A DNA stretch of 64,000 nt from Puccinia triticina (lineage: Eukaryota > Basidiomycota > Pucciniomycetes > Pucciniales > Pucciniaceae), in assembly GCF_026914185.1 (NCBI RefSeq), contig NC_070571.1, forward strand, positions 744,001 to 808,000, in the 5' to 3' direction. Below are positions 31,800 to 43,439 of the stretch, one piece after another. Under the pieces are notes generated by a model. It was not told where the DNA came from, did no database searches, and saw nothing but the letters and a program-made list of their open reading frames with translations. How positions within the stretch are numbered: the first letter of the stretch is position 1; each line of letters starts with the position of its first letter. A program made the translations under genes and the position numbers.

Positions 31800-32450
31800 T
31801 GATGACATGATGGCTTGACATGTCATGAGTGTGTCTAATTTTATGGGAGTTGTGCAAGGTCATTGGATCAGCAAGAGAAAAAGTTTCAGCATGGGGGCTT
31901 GGTAGGTGATGCCTGATGTTCAGCCTGATGTTTGCGCGACCATCAGGGTGGACATTGTCACATAGCATTTCACAAGTCCGCATCAGAGGGCCTGCAGGGA
32001 ATTCTGCAGCTATACCTTGACCAGCATGATTGTTTGCCTTCCCCCACATGGGGCATGGGGTGTGCATGATTGTTGTGGAAAGATTGCTTAGCATGTTGTG
32101 AGCATGACCATTGTGGGTGGGGTTGTGCAACATCATTGGATCAGCACAAGCAAATTTTTCAGTGTGGGGGCTTGGTCAGTGATTCCTTATGTCCACCCTG
32201 GTGTTTGCGCGAACATCAGGGTGGAAATTGTCACAAAGCCTTTCACAAGTCCACAGCAGAGGGCCTGCGGGAAATTCTGCAGCTATACCTTGACCAGCAT
32301 CATTGTTTGGCCTTCCCCCGCATGAGGCACGTTCTGTGTGTGATTCTTGTGGCAAGATTTCTTAACATTTTACAAGTGTGTCTGATGACATTGGAGGTGT
32401 GAAAGGTCATTGGATCAGCAAAAGTAAAAGTGTTATCTTGGGGGCTTGGA
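31800..32450. repeat. Tandem repeat, about 274-bp unit, 2.3 copies
   Basis: The marker TCATTGGATCAGCA recurs at 31860, 32133 and 32407. Between these points, long blocks such as TGCAGCTATACCTTGACCAG and the CATCAGGGTGGA segment repeat with scattered changes. It lies inside the TIR element. Confidence 0.85.
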
Positions 32451-32839
32451 GTCCCATCTTCACCCCAAAAATCTGGCTATTCCAAAGATGTTGGCAGATG
32501 ACCACTTCAACATGAAGTGTTCAATCTTCCGTTTGTAATTTCCTCATCTGTCTGGAATTGAAAAAAACCTGTGGTCTTGCTCTCTACATGTTTAGATCTT
32601 GGTATTATGAACATCAAACACTCCCTGACTACCTCATCAAGAACAGAGACACTAGAATTGGCTTTTCACATCAAATAAAAAATCAAATGACACACTCTGT
32701 GAGTGGCTATTTTCAGGTGAGACGTGGTCCAGGTGAATTTATTGGTTGATTACAAAACCAAAATTGAAAATTTTCTCAAGCAACACAATATATCATTCCT
32801 TTCTTCTCATGTTGAATGAAGTTCTCCCTCCCTTCTGAC

Positions 32840-35800
32840 AAGGGTGAAAGCGCTGCGCTGCAAAAAGTGCAGCGCAGCGTTTAGCGCAGCGCAATTTGCC
32901 CTCGCTGCACTGCACTAATTTGAAGCGCTTGGCCGCTTGCGCTTGCGCTTAACAGTTTGGTCCCATGATCTGTGTGATTTTCAGCGCACTTTTTTCAGCG
33001 CCAACATAGCGCAGAATTGCTAAGTTGCAGCGGTAGTGCAGCGTGTTTGCACTTTAAAGCGCATGAAAAAGCGCGGATTTCCGCTTAATTATTACTCATG
33101 TCCGCTATTATTCCACTTATCAGCGGGAAGAATGATGGGTGGGAAGAGAGGGAATAACAACTTTGGGTCATCCCAAATTGATGTGATGAGAAGCGAAAAG
33201 AAAAAAGAAACTTGGGTTGTATTCTAAGCGAAAAGAAAAAGGAAACTTGGGTTGTATTCTACTTTCTCGCCTTTGAGAACTTTGGGTTCTTCATAGATGC
33301 ATCAATAACTTTCTGACAATCTTCAAACTTGTCTCCCATCTTGACACCATTTCGGAGCCACATATGACTACTGATACATCTCTCGATCGTTCGGGTGGCG
33401 AGACCTGTCCTCCCGGATGCGCAAACATCAGCTGCAGCCGAGAACGTCCTTTCGACTGTGGCTGAGCTGGCCGAACAAGCAAGGTAATCCCTTGCTAATC
33501 ATGCCAAGACTGGAAAGTCTTTGCAGTGTAGCTAAGAAGATTCGCAAGCATCAGGACCTGGATGTATGTGAACGCGTAATGAATGAAAAATAGAATTGCA
33601 TACCTTCCACCAATCCAAAATTTTGCCTTTCTTATCCATGGGAAAATCCCCCTTGTTGTAGCATTCTATTTCCGTATTGACCTCAGGAGTATTGCCGGAT
33701 GAAGGGTAGAAATCAAATTCTTTACCATCAGAGTCTGAGTCCGAGTTGTTTCCGTTGTTGTTTGCGTCAGATTGGGAATCTTTGGGGGGTGTCGGCGATG
33801 GTTGGGAGGCTTGGATCTCATTGTGCCGAGTGTCAAATGCTTCCTGGACAAGGTTGGTGATGCGATCAACATGGGCTTCGAATCGTTTTTGGAAAAGCAT
33901 CATCCTCCACGCCGGGTAAAGGAAGGTGGCCAGCACCACCGTGTTGCACTCAAGCGCCAGCTTCATATACTTCTTTGTTAGCTTCATCATTGGGTCGAAC
34001 ATTGGCGCCAGAGGGGACAAGTAGGCAGCGGCCTTCCTCTTCTCAAGAGTATCGAGTAGCCGCGCATATTCATAAAGAACCATTGGTAAAAGCGGCCGAT
34101 CACCTTCCATCCTCTTGGTCATTTCCAAGAAGTCCTATTAGTATTGAGTATCGAATAGCGATCAGTTAATAAAACAAATATGACATGAATAATCAATGAA
34201 GCAGCTGACCTTCAGAACAATATTCAAGCTGTTCACGTCGCTCCATTCCTGGTTGCTCAGCTCGTACTGCTTGAAGAAATGCTTGTTTGCTGATTTACCT
34301 GTGTACTTTTCTGTTTCATTCTCGAGAAGTTGTTTGATGACCTAGTAAATGAGTTGATTTTGGTTAGTTGAGGCAAAAATTCAACTGCAGTTTACTTGCA
34401 AGCCTACTTTTCTACCCTCATAAGCCCTTTGACGGCTCTCATAAGCAATGTTCCATCGGATTCCGTAGCCACCAATCACGCCGCGACCCTTATAGCCCAG
34501 CTTGGCTGCCCACGACTTCCACTCAGACTGCTTTTGCGGCGAAGATGCAATTCTCCGACAAATGTAGTCGATCTGTGTGTAAAAGCCAGCAAGTTAGGAT
34601 GTGGGGACTTTGTGTGGGGCTTGGTTGAGAGAGAAACAAACCTTCTTCAGAGTAAATCCAATACCAAAGCCACTTTCCTCCTCTTCGGCATCGTCAGCTT
34701 CAGGTATACCAGGTGTGGCATCATCTGGGTCAATTTCATCTTCATCAGACTGTTCGACGATTTCGACAACTTCCTCAGTATCTTCTTCCACCTCAACTAC
34801 TGTTGAAAGGGATGGGAAAGCTTGGTTGGCTTTTGCGGGTCGAAGCATTAGTTTAGAAAGCCGGAGGGCCTTCAATCCGGCACCGAGGATGAGAGCAATC
34901 ACGTGGCATGTACAGCGGTGGTGATTAGCTTCAACATCCCATTGGGTGGAATCGACGTTGGAGAAGATTGTTGCAACTTCTCTGGCCATCGTAAAGTTGT
35001 TGCTACCGGAGTCGGTCGTCTGCGCAAGAACGTAATGACAAAAAGACAATAAACTGGTAGATTCACTCCGAGGGTAAGAGGAAATTAAAAGTACTTATCT
35101 GTTTGTGTAACCCGTGTTTTATCAAACAGTTCGCGAAAGGAGCCGCCAGGTAAATCCTGTTATGGTGCCAAGAAACGTACTTGATGGCAAGATGCTGCAA
35201 CACTAAGGCCCAGTCTTTGTTGATATAGCAGCACAAAATACCTACAAAAGCCTTGTGGCTACCCTTGGTTGTCCAAACGTCCGATACCATGCTGATTTTT
35301 GAGTCTGAATCCTATAGCAACAACTGGAAGTCAGCTATAGATGTTGATGTAGTGAGTAAAAAAACAAAAAAAAATGCAAACCTTGATAGCTTTGACAACC
35401 TGCAAGCGTTGCTCAACATATAGCTTGTGTGCTTGCATCGCAGCCCAGATTCGAGATCGGATTTGAGAGCTATGGACCGCGTAATCAAAGGCTACTCGGA
35501 TAAGGTGGTCTTCGATTCTCAACCAAGGAAGGGAATGGCGGACAATCCAGATCACAATGAGCTTGTTCAGAGTCTCGTTATCAAAGCAACCTTTTGATAA
35601 ATATTCGGATAAAGTCCCCGTGTTTGCTGGACTAGCCTTTGCTGCTTCTTTAGCCAACTCAGCCGCAGTTGGAGGGAGTTTAGCGCCGGAAGCAATGGCC
35701 TTGGCCCGTCCGGGACAGGCAGATCGCACCGAGCCTTTGTAGTTGGCACCGTCGCGGTGACTCTTGAGGTTGTAGTTGGATCGGTTCTGAGCCAAGTATT

Positions 35801-36998
35801 CACTTGGGCACCATCAACAGGCCCAAGCAGCAGATTGGGGGGACTGAGATTGAGAATCATAGTTTCAGCACATCATTCTCCACGTAACTTATTGCTGAAC
35901 ACTAACCTGTTTCGGACCAGTCCCCGGTGAGTAAAAATAGCTTCTTGGATGATCAAACCCGTCTTTTGATTTTTTCTTGGACTTGACTTTCAGATTTTCA
36001 TCGTCCGAGTCCTGCGCAATGTCAATGATGACCTCTTGGCCGGTGCGCGCGGAGGATTGAGTGATATGATTTATTGCCTGCGGATGTGATTGTTAATTGA
36101 ACCAACCCACCAGTTTGATATTCATGTGATTGATGAAAAGCATTGAGGATCCGAAAGAGAAATAGAACTGACTTTTGATTTCTTCCGCACTAACTCATCA
36201 CTGCTCCTGTTGCTCTCGGGTGCATTTTCCACTTCTGGGTCGCTTTCAACTTCGATACGATTGTCACGCTGAGCTGATATTTGGGTTTGGTTGGGTGGGA
36301 CATGGGCAACAAGAGCGCGACGGGAATCACCATTGGTACGGACATAGCCAGGCTTTACAACAGGGGTTCGGATTCGGCTGGATTCCCTGTGGGCAGACTG
36401 TGATACCGTGGGAGAAGGGTCACAAATGTTGGGGGGAGTCGAGGGAACTTCTTCGGAGATAGACATTCTCGCACGTAAACAGACAGGGGTTGAAAATAGT
36501 TGAGGCAGCGTCTAAGTTGTGATGGTGTGAAATATTACTCGAGGTTATGTATGTAAGTGGTTGACGCAGGGAAATTTAGAGTGGCTGCTGGGGCAACACA
36601 TCTGCCCGGTCGGAGTTATCTTGATGGGCAAGGGAGTACTGCGGAAGGCACTGGTGACAAGGTTGGACTTGTGGGCAAGCCACTTGGTGCTGAGCCCTCT
36701 CCTGCGCAGCGCAGCGCTTGTGCCGCTTCGCAGCGGCCTATGGCGCTACAAAGCGCATGCAAGCGCCCAAACAAGCGGGTTTGGCGCTGTTTGCACTGGG
36801 GAATAGCGCAAGCGCAGCGCAGATCCGCTGCGCTTGCGCTGAAGGCTCTGGGAGAGAAGCGCGGAATCGCTAAGCTTAGCACAAGCGCAGCGGACTGCCG
36901 CTTGCACTTGCGCTAATTACGCTGGGGCCGTAGCGCGGGCCCGCTGCGCTTCGCTAAACCATGCGCTTTCTGTAGCGAAGCGCAGCGCTTCACCCTTG
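32840..36998 (-). mobile_element. hAT transposon, 4.2 kb
   Basis: CTTCTGAC occurs at 32832-32839 and 36999-37006 as an 8-bp target duplication (one base could belong to the end). The ends read AAGGGTGAAAGCGCTGCGC and the inverse with one indel. Both subterminal regions (32850-33065, 36690-36985) are packed with AGCGCAGCG/GCGCTTGCGC motifs in both directions, as in hAT elements, where transposase binds repeated subterminal sites. It encodes the transposase at 33259-36466. Confidence 0.9.
33259..36466 (-). pseudogene. hAT transposase, multi-exon, with BED finger broken by a TGA
   Basis: Exons on the minus strand: an N-terminal disordered part from the ATG at 36466; a BED-type finger (CxWCPSEYLAQNRSNYNLKS with HRDG); MVSDVWTTKGSHKAFVGILC and TTDSGSNNFTMAREVATIFS (RNase H-like core); RCTCHVIALILGAGLK; WKSWAAKLGYKGRGVIGGYG; a long exon (34128-33610) with LYPAWRMMLFQKRFEAHVDR; and the dimerisation end ATVERTFSAAADVCASGRTG to the stop at 33259. 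Introns are short GT-AG. A TGA at 35814-35816 falls between the two BED cysteines, and a further frame problem exists near 33500, so this copy is probably inactive. Confidence 0.85.
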
Positions 36999-37258
36999 CT
37001 TCTGACCATTTCTAACTTCTGTCTCAGCAATTCAAATGGATCTAAATGCAGCCATCATTTTTGTACGCCTTACTTGTAAATAACACAAGGTTACTCCAAG
37101 TCACTAGTTAGAGTTGACAAGAGATTGATTTGAGATAGAATCAACAGAAATCAAGCTTTTATGATACATGCCTCCATAGTTGAGTTCAACAAGAGTTCCG
37201 TAAAGAAATCATGGTATGGCACTCTCCAGAGAGTGCCACAGATTCCCCCCTGGTGATA

Positions 37259-38345
37259 GTAAATAATGAAATCCAATCCGCCAAGCAAACCTTGCCAGCA
37301 GAAGAATCTTCAAATATTGGTGAGGGTTGATTGAGCCATGATGGGATTTCAGTATTTTCTATAACCCAGCGGATCTTGGAAAGATCTTGAGGCAAAAAGA
37401 AGCAGGGATCCTGAGATGAGTTGCTATTGCCTTCATGGATGTCATTGATATCCATGAGAGCATCTTGCAATGAAATCAAGTTGATTCCAGAGGTGTTATT
37501 GGGAGGAGAGTACCTTTCATTGTGTTGTAATTGTTCATAGTGGTTCTCGTTGTAGTAATCTTCAGCGGCAGGCTTATCGTATTCAATTGGCTTCTTGTCC
37601 TTGAACTCTTCTGCAATTTCCTTCAGACACCAGAATTTTATTGCCAATGAAGCATTCCTGACAAAAGATGCATAGGTAATATTGTGGATCCCAGTAACTA
37701 AGTTCATTCAAGATCAACCATCGGACTCCATAAGCCTTGAAGAGTTCCTCCCGTTGTGCGTGTGGTGTTGCTGATTTCCAGACTTTTGATTCGGATTTAT
37801 GACCTTCGATTGTTCTCAAGGGCCATTTCGTATGGTTGAGGTCTTGATTCATAGTTTGAGTTAGATAGCGAAAAGAACAAAACATTTCAGCACTGTGTGA
37901 TGCATAGCCAATCAACTCGCGGATAGCTGGGAGGTTGCAGACAGCAGCGATTGAAGCCCCTTGAACAAGGAGTCCATCAGTATGTGTCTGAGTTGGTATT
38001 GTAATGCCAGGAGACCACAGATCCTTGAGCTTGTCGACTAGGGAATACAAGATGTTGTTCATCTGCAATACAGTTGGCTCCTTAGGACCAGGGGTTACGC
38101 CGGCAAAGAAAAGGTTCTGGAGCTTGTATCAATGACTAGCAGGAATTGAGAGACAGAACAAGATGCTTACTCCGATAATCTTGTGCCTCCTGGCGGCCTT
38201 GTTGCCTTGAGGATTGAACCAATCAATGTAAATTCCAAAGGAAAGATTTCCCAAGCGTCAATGAAATAATTCGTCATCAGGACCCTTAAATGTGGACCAG
38301 ATAGACCCATCCCAAATACAGCTGCGGAAAGTAGGATCAGCTGAA
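37259..38345 (-). pseudogene. Tnp2 (CACTA) transposase, main part
   Basis: From 38345: CIWDGSIWSTFKGPDDELFH, an in-frame TGA, then FGIYIDWFNPQGNKAARRHK. After an intron (about 38170-38135): NLFFAGVTPGPKEPTVLQMN, LVDKLKDLWSPGITIPTQTH, GYASHSAEMFCSFRYLTQTM and KAYGVRWLILNELSYWDPQY. A shifted frame gives the acidic stretch ending SSAGKVCLADWISLFT, where the TIR element at 30770-37255 begins. These are the landmarks of Transposase family tnp2. The gene is dead: stop, frameshift and insertion. Confidence 0.8.
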
Positions 38346-38379
38346 GTATTTGAATATTTGACTGACTGTTTTAAGAGAT

Positions 38380-39984
38380 CCTCACAGTGCCGCAGGCACT
38401 CTTAACAGTGCCACATCTAAACTGTGCTGGAGGTGTTGGAGAAACTTTCAAAATTAGGCACTATTGAATGTGCCGGTGTGGTAACCCTGTTCCCACTCAT
38501 ATCACCATTCTCATATCATACATATCCCTCACATATCCATCATTATTATTCCAGATTCAGATTCTACACTTCATTTTACCCCTAGTCACTCACTCATACC
38601 ACACTGAAATTCCCTTTGGATCAGAAGTTATTAGCATATACAGTTTCATTGGTATTTTCCTGCTTCTCACATTTCATCTACATTACATATTCCAGTCATC
38701 ATCACCATAGCTACATATATTACACATTACATAGTGCTCATCATTACTTCTCTTCATCATTACATTACATAGTGCTCATCATTACTTCACTTCATCATTA
38801 CATTACAAAGTGCTCATCATTACTTCACTTCATCATTACATTTCATCATTGCTCATCTTCAGACCTTGACACATTGTGCTCATCATGATTTCCCCTTGTT
38901 GTGTTTCCTCACATATATACTCCCCTCTAGATGTTGTATCTCCAGACAGGCACATGCACATGCACATGCACTTTCTACCCCATACACCCTGTATGACCTT
39001 TTCACCACACCATTAGATACACCTTCATCAGTACACATTTCACCACACCATTAGATAACATTGCAATTCACACATCTTATACACTTTCACACATACCAGA
39101 AATATATCCCCCTGCATATATCATTCACATTTGCACACCACCTTTCATCTTTTTCCCCACTACTCCTCCTCTCCTCCTCATACCCTACAGGTACAAGTAG
39201 TCAGCTCATAGTATTAGTCAGTCTAAGATCATAGTAGAAAAGCCACACCTTTCTTCTTTTTCTTAGTGTTACACTCATCCCCAGTAGTATTAGTCAGGAA
39301 GGCAGCTCTTATATCAGCATCCTTGGCATAGCTTACATTAGTACTAGTGTAGTTATACATTTCCCTTCCCAGCTCTATTCTCCCATTTGAGTAGTTCCAC
39401 ACCGGATGCACCAATTAACAGTGCCAGAGGCACTATCAAGAGTACAGCAAAATCCCACACAGCCAATTACAGGGAGCCTGACTTGGTTCTCTCCATAAGC
39501 ATCACTGGGTGTGCTGTCAGTTTTCTGTAAACCTGATGGTAAAATTCCAATTTGCCATTTTTTGACTCAACTCAAAGCTTGAAATTGGATAACAACAATT
39601 TACAATCACAAAAAATAAAATCTCCTCCTTGGAACAAACCAGGAGAGGCAACTGGGTACACAAACATCTTGGCTTTGTGAAGAAACTTGCACAAAAATTT
39701 CAATTCATCTAGCTCAGCCTTGCTCATCTTCTTCATGTTGGAAAAGTTGATGTTGGCAATCAGTTTTTGTGCGGCACTGTTAACAGTGCTGCGGGCACTC
39801 TTAACAGTGCCGCAGGCACTCTAGGAACTCTTAACGGTGCCACGGGAGCTCTTAACAGTGCTGCAGGCACTCTTAACAGTGCCGCACGCACTCTTAACAG
39901 TGCCGCACGCACTCTTAACAGTGGCGCGGGTTAAGAGTGCCTGTGGCACTTTTAAGAGTGCCTGCGGCACTTTTAACAACAGTG
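38380..39984. repeat. Array of AGTGCCGCAGGCACT-type repeats around a low-complexity core
   Basis: CACAGTGCCGCAGGCACTC starts at 38387; single degenerate copies lie at 39418-39450; eight or so units of CTCTTAACAGTGCCGC, first direct and then inverted, fill 39770-39984. Each unit contains the small palindrome AGTGCC...GGCACT. Such clustered motifs at both ends suggest subterminal repeats of a CACTA-like element of about 1.6 kb, but no matching target duplication was found. 38726-38850 is a tandem repeat of a 42-bp CATCATTACTTC-type unit. Confidence 0.55.
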
Positions 39985-40032
39985 GGTCAGCTACGCGTTG
40001 AATAAATTTGATTAACCACTCCCGAAAGCTCT

Positions 40033-40440
40033 GTGTGGAGTAATTTTACTGACGGGGGGGATGCAAGAATCATTGAGATTATCAAAAAAAAAATTGTGCA
40101 GTTTGCTGTTCACATCAAGAATCAGCCCTACTCAGCCGGTCCACCGAGATTGAAGTCAAGAGATCTCAAGTACCTGATCTGGATCCCAGTTCTCCTTCCC
40201 TCCATTTTTTTCTTCTTAGCTATCATTATGCCACCAACTAGAACATTGTGTCAGGAATGGATGAAGCCTTCTAAATCTCATGTCCCGCGGTGGGAAGGAT
40301 TCTTAATGTCAAATTTGTGGAACGATGAATCCAGGCAACAGCGTGCTAAGTGTACTTATTGACAAAAAGTCTTCAACCAATGAAAGCCTCAACTCCTATT
40401 CTGCCACATCAAAGACGCCTGCCCGACTATTTCCGCTGAG
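40033..40440 (+). pseudogene. hAT-type BED zinc-finger remnant
   Basis: The frame ends SNLWNDESRQQRAKCTY, then TGA, then QKVFNQ and, one frame over, LLFCHIKDACP. This is the C..C...H....C layout of a BED finger (AKCxYCxKxF...HIKxxC) with the second cysteine codon changed to TGA. The rest of the transposase is missing. Confidence 0.5.
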
Positions 40441-40644
40441 CAAAATTCAACTTAATTCAGTAACAGCATGAAGAACATTGATGCAATTGATGTCTGACGA
40501 TGAAGCTGATGAATCCAACTGGGATCCACAAGATATCTGGGTCTCTTACTCTAATTCCCTACTATTTTTTCTCCCTTTTGTTGCATTTACCTACTTAGAA
40601 TAGTGGTATGAAAACAACAATATCATCTCTTCTCTCTAAAAAAC

Positions 40645-40745
40645 ACACCGGAACTGGCGCCCCAGCGCGCCCGGGCGCCCCCCGCCAAAGGCGCCACGTT
40701 TTGGCGCCAAAGTGCGCGCCCACGGGCGCGCACTATTCCAAATGT
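40645..40745. repeat. GC-rich palindromic cluster
   Basis: Repeated GGCGCC and GCGCGCCC motifs form several overlapping inverted repeats (for example GTGCGCGCCC / GGGCGCGCAC) just before the purine/pyrimidine array. Confidence 0.6.
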
Positions 40746-40759
40746 GGAGCCGACAACAT

Positions 40760-41008
40760 AGGCAGGAGCGAGGGAGGGAGGAGGGATGGAGGGAGGATTG
40801 ATGGAGGGAGGAGCGAGGAAGGGAGGATCGATGGAGGGAGGAGCGAGAAAGGGAGGAGGAAGGAACGAGGGAAGAAGAGGAGCGAGGGAGGTCCTCATTC
40901 CCTCCCTCGCAGGGAGGTCCTCCTTCCCTCCCTCCCTCCTCTTCTTCCCTTGCCCCTTCCTCCTCCCTTCCTCGCTCCTCCCTTCCTCGCTCCTCCCTTC
41001 CTCGCCAG
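40760..41008. repeat. Polypurine block followed by matching polypyrimidine block
   Basis: About 130 bases of GGAGGGA/GAGCGAGG-type purine repeats (40760-40893) are followed by about 115 bases of CCCTCCCT/TCCTCGCTCC pyrimidine repeats (40894-41008), so the two halves pair with each other. The block ends five bases before the ATG of the next gene and stays in frame with it, giving an artificial 130-residue N-terminal extension. Confidence 0.85.
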
Positions 41009-41012
41009 CGAC

Positions 41013-42960
41013 ATGACATTTTCAAACCGCCGAATTATGAGCAAACTTGCCAGTTTTCTGCTCTCTATCGCCTTTTGTTCAAACCTACTGTCCGACATTC
41101 CTCGAGGGCAGCTCTTCTTCCAATCACCAGAACAAGCCACGCGAGGACCAATAACTTCAAGACCAGATACTTCAAATCTAATTTTTGCCTCGTTCTCGGC
41201 CCTCCTTCAACAATGGCCAAACAGCATCTTCCCCGGTGGGCATTCGATTGTAGCTGGAGTGATTCCTCGCGGTACACTCTTGTATCATGGCGCCAACAAC
41301 CGAAAAAGCCCTCCTAGTGGCATGGAATGGCTTTCGTTTGATCCAGAAATGGCTTACTCGGTGCACGCGGTGAGAGAGGGAGAGACGGCTTTATACACGT
41401 ATTCTACTCAGCGCCCGTTGAAAATTATATATCTTGACGGTCAGAGTGCTTCTGTTGGAACAGCTGGATACATGGATAGTCAAAGTCTTCTAGTCAATGG
41501 GTCGGTTCCCAAAGAAGTGCAAGAATTCGGACCACTCAATGTCCTGCGCGGTGAATATCGTCGAGCTGAAGGACTTTGTGACGTTGGAAAGAGGCTTGGC
41601 TTCGAAGGAATTGTGCGCATGAACACTGGATTTGAATTGATATGGTGTGACTTTGGAAACGGATTAGAGTAAGTTTTCGATACTTTTGGTGAGAATGTAA
41701 GGGTGGAAGCTGATGGTTATGCACTTTCCTAGCTTGATCGGAGAAACAAACACTACCGATCCCTTCCAAACTCAAGGTGATAATCCAGCCCAACATAACC
41801 CGGTCTTTCATGTTAAATCGTCTCCCTTGCCTTCCGAAGCTCCTTGGGAGCAAACACGAGTGGCAACGCTGCAATATCATGATCCTGGAGAAACGCGTGT
41901 CAAACTGGATGCAAACTCCTTTATAAGTTTTTATGACAGAGTGGATAGTCTTTCTGAAAAAAGGATAGCCATGAACCAACAGTACAAGCGATCGATGCAT
42001 CGACTGCATGGCATCAGTCAAGAAGATTTTGCGAATGTCCTTGATCGGCTGGAAAACGTTATCGCCCGCAAAAACTCTGAAGGCTGGGAAGTGAACCAGA
42101 ATGATCCCGATTGGCAGGCAATCGTTCAAAAGATCATCCACGTCTACAGTTCTCGGTTAACGGATTTAGACCATTTGCTGAGAGATGGCGAACGAAACGC
42201 GACGATGAAAGCAATGGATGTCAGAAGATTGACTTACGCTATGCTCATGCGATACGTTAGCTTCTCTAACTTCAGCCGGATCGATACCTCATGGATGGAC
42301 GTGGCTATTACAAATTGTACAATGGCCTTTACAACCACTGAAAGAGCGCGAGAGAATCTGACGGAATCGAGCCGAGTCTTGATGGGGGCGATTGAAGGAA
42401 CTTTGGAAAGGTTGTGTAGAACAGTTGCCAGCATGTTCACGGAGACTGTCAAGCTGGATTTACCAAACTCTTACTACAACTTAAACCGTAATCCCATGGA
42501 CGATTCCTTGCTAGAGGAAAAGGCCAAGGTCGACGTAGTGATGTGGAAAAGGAAGCTGCAGCACCTTCTGGCTTGGTTGGGATGGCCTGATGGACTGCGT
42601 TGTGAGCCGCAATGCTCAGCAAATGTAGGTTGAATACATATGAACACTTGCCATCTCAATTGGCCAAATAAGTGTAGCTCGCTCTTACTGACAAACCTCT
42701 TCGCCTAGGAAATCTGCATGATACCCATGTGGCCGGCAGTCCCAGTCGTTCGTATCCATCCGTTTGAATATACGACACCCTTCGACGAAATGTTCGAAGC
42801 GCAACCACTACCCGTATGTCTCAAGTGGGAAAATTCGAAACCGTTAGCCAATCTGCCAGCTGAAAAAATGTCGCTGATTCAAAGCCCAAAGCCTTGATAC
42901 CACCAATCACAGGCTGGATTCCCTGATGTATATTTCCCTTGGCAACTTGAAAGTTGTTGA
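41013..42960 (+). CDS. Conserved fungal protein with N-terminal signal peptide, four exons
   Basis: The ATG at 41013 begins MTFSNRRIMSKLASFLLSIA, a likely signal peptide or anchor. Exons: 41013-41668, 41733-42624, 42709-42813 and possibly 42913-42960 (all GT-AG; phase keeps open). Landmarks are GHSIVAGVIPRGTLLYHGAN, GMEWLSFDPEMAYSVHA, YIDG-like IIYLDGQSASVGTAGYMDSQ, a helical middle region, and CMIPMWPAVPVVRIHPFEYT near the end. I know this pattern from uncharacterised, probably membrane or secreted proteins widespread in fungi; the activity is unknown. No stops or frameshifts, so it is probably functional. An in-frame upstream extension into the repeat array is unlikely to be real. Confidence 0.75.
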
Positions 42961-43439
42961 AATGATAGGTTTATGGTTAGAGGTGGCGATCCGAGTTGTT
43001 GTATGCGTCGGTCATCATAAAAAGAGCATTGCACAGTCAGCTACATACTGGATCGATCACATCGCCGTATGGGACTTTCATACCCATGAAGTTGTACACA
43101 TAATTACTATTTTATGTAGTAGTGGAATTATCCCAAGTGACCAAAGACTTCCCGACATGTCCAATCATCACAACAGAATGTACCTCCCCGTATATGTATG
43201 TATAGTGGTTGCGGAAGGTGTATACGAACTTAGCTAAGTCCCTCAATCGGAGGCGCGCGAGCGCTGTCGCGAAGCAACCCTCCGAAGGAGGGACTTGCGC
43301 CCTACCTTGCAAAACAGTAGGCAGCAGAAATCCCATTTGGCTGGGGAAAATTTTCAAAATCTTCAACTCTTGATATCTCGACTCAAGTAAAAGCCATCAA
43401 AAATCTGAGCAGACAGATTTGTCCGCGAAAAACTTGTCG
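42961..43439. other. Intergenic, with a short fold-back at 43232-43300
   Basis: AAGTCCCTCAATCGGAGG pairs with CCTCCGAAGGAGGGACTT around an inner GC-rich palindrome. No gene. Confidence 0.5.

Larger units (their letters stand above)
30770..37255. mobile_element. TIR element, 6.5 kb, inserted in the Tnp2 gene
   Basis: The ends are inverted repeats CACCAGGGAGGAATCTGTGG (left) and its near-perfect counterpart at the right (24 of 25 bases to GGCACTC). Both sides carry ATA (30767-30769, 37256-37258). Taking the element and one ATA out restores the Tnp2 reading frame (LFT-I-FMP). CACYA-type ends and a 3-bp duplication suggest CACTA/EnSpm or a derivative. Apart from the nested hAT element it has tandem repeats (31.8-32.4 kb) and no transposase of its own. 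Confidence 0.85.

Noticed and set aside
40608..41012. N-terminal extension of the 41.0-kb gene through the purine/pyrimidine repeat
   Set aside because: Open only because of simple repeats; the ATG at 41013 starts a clear signal peptide.
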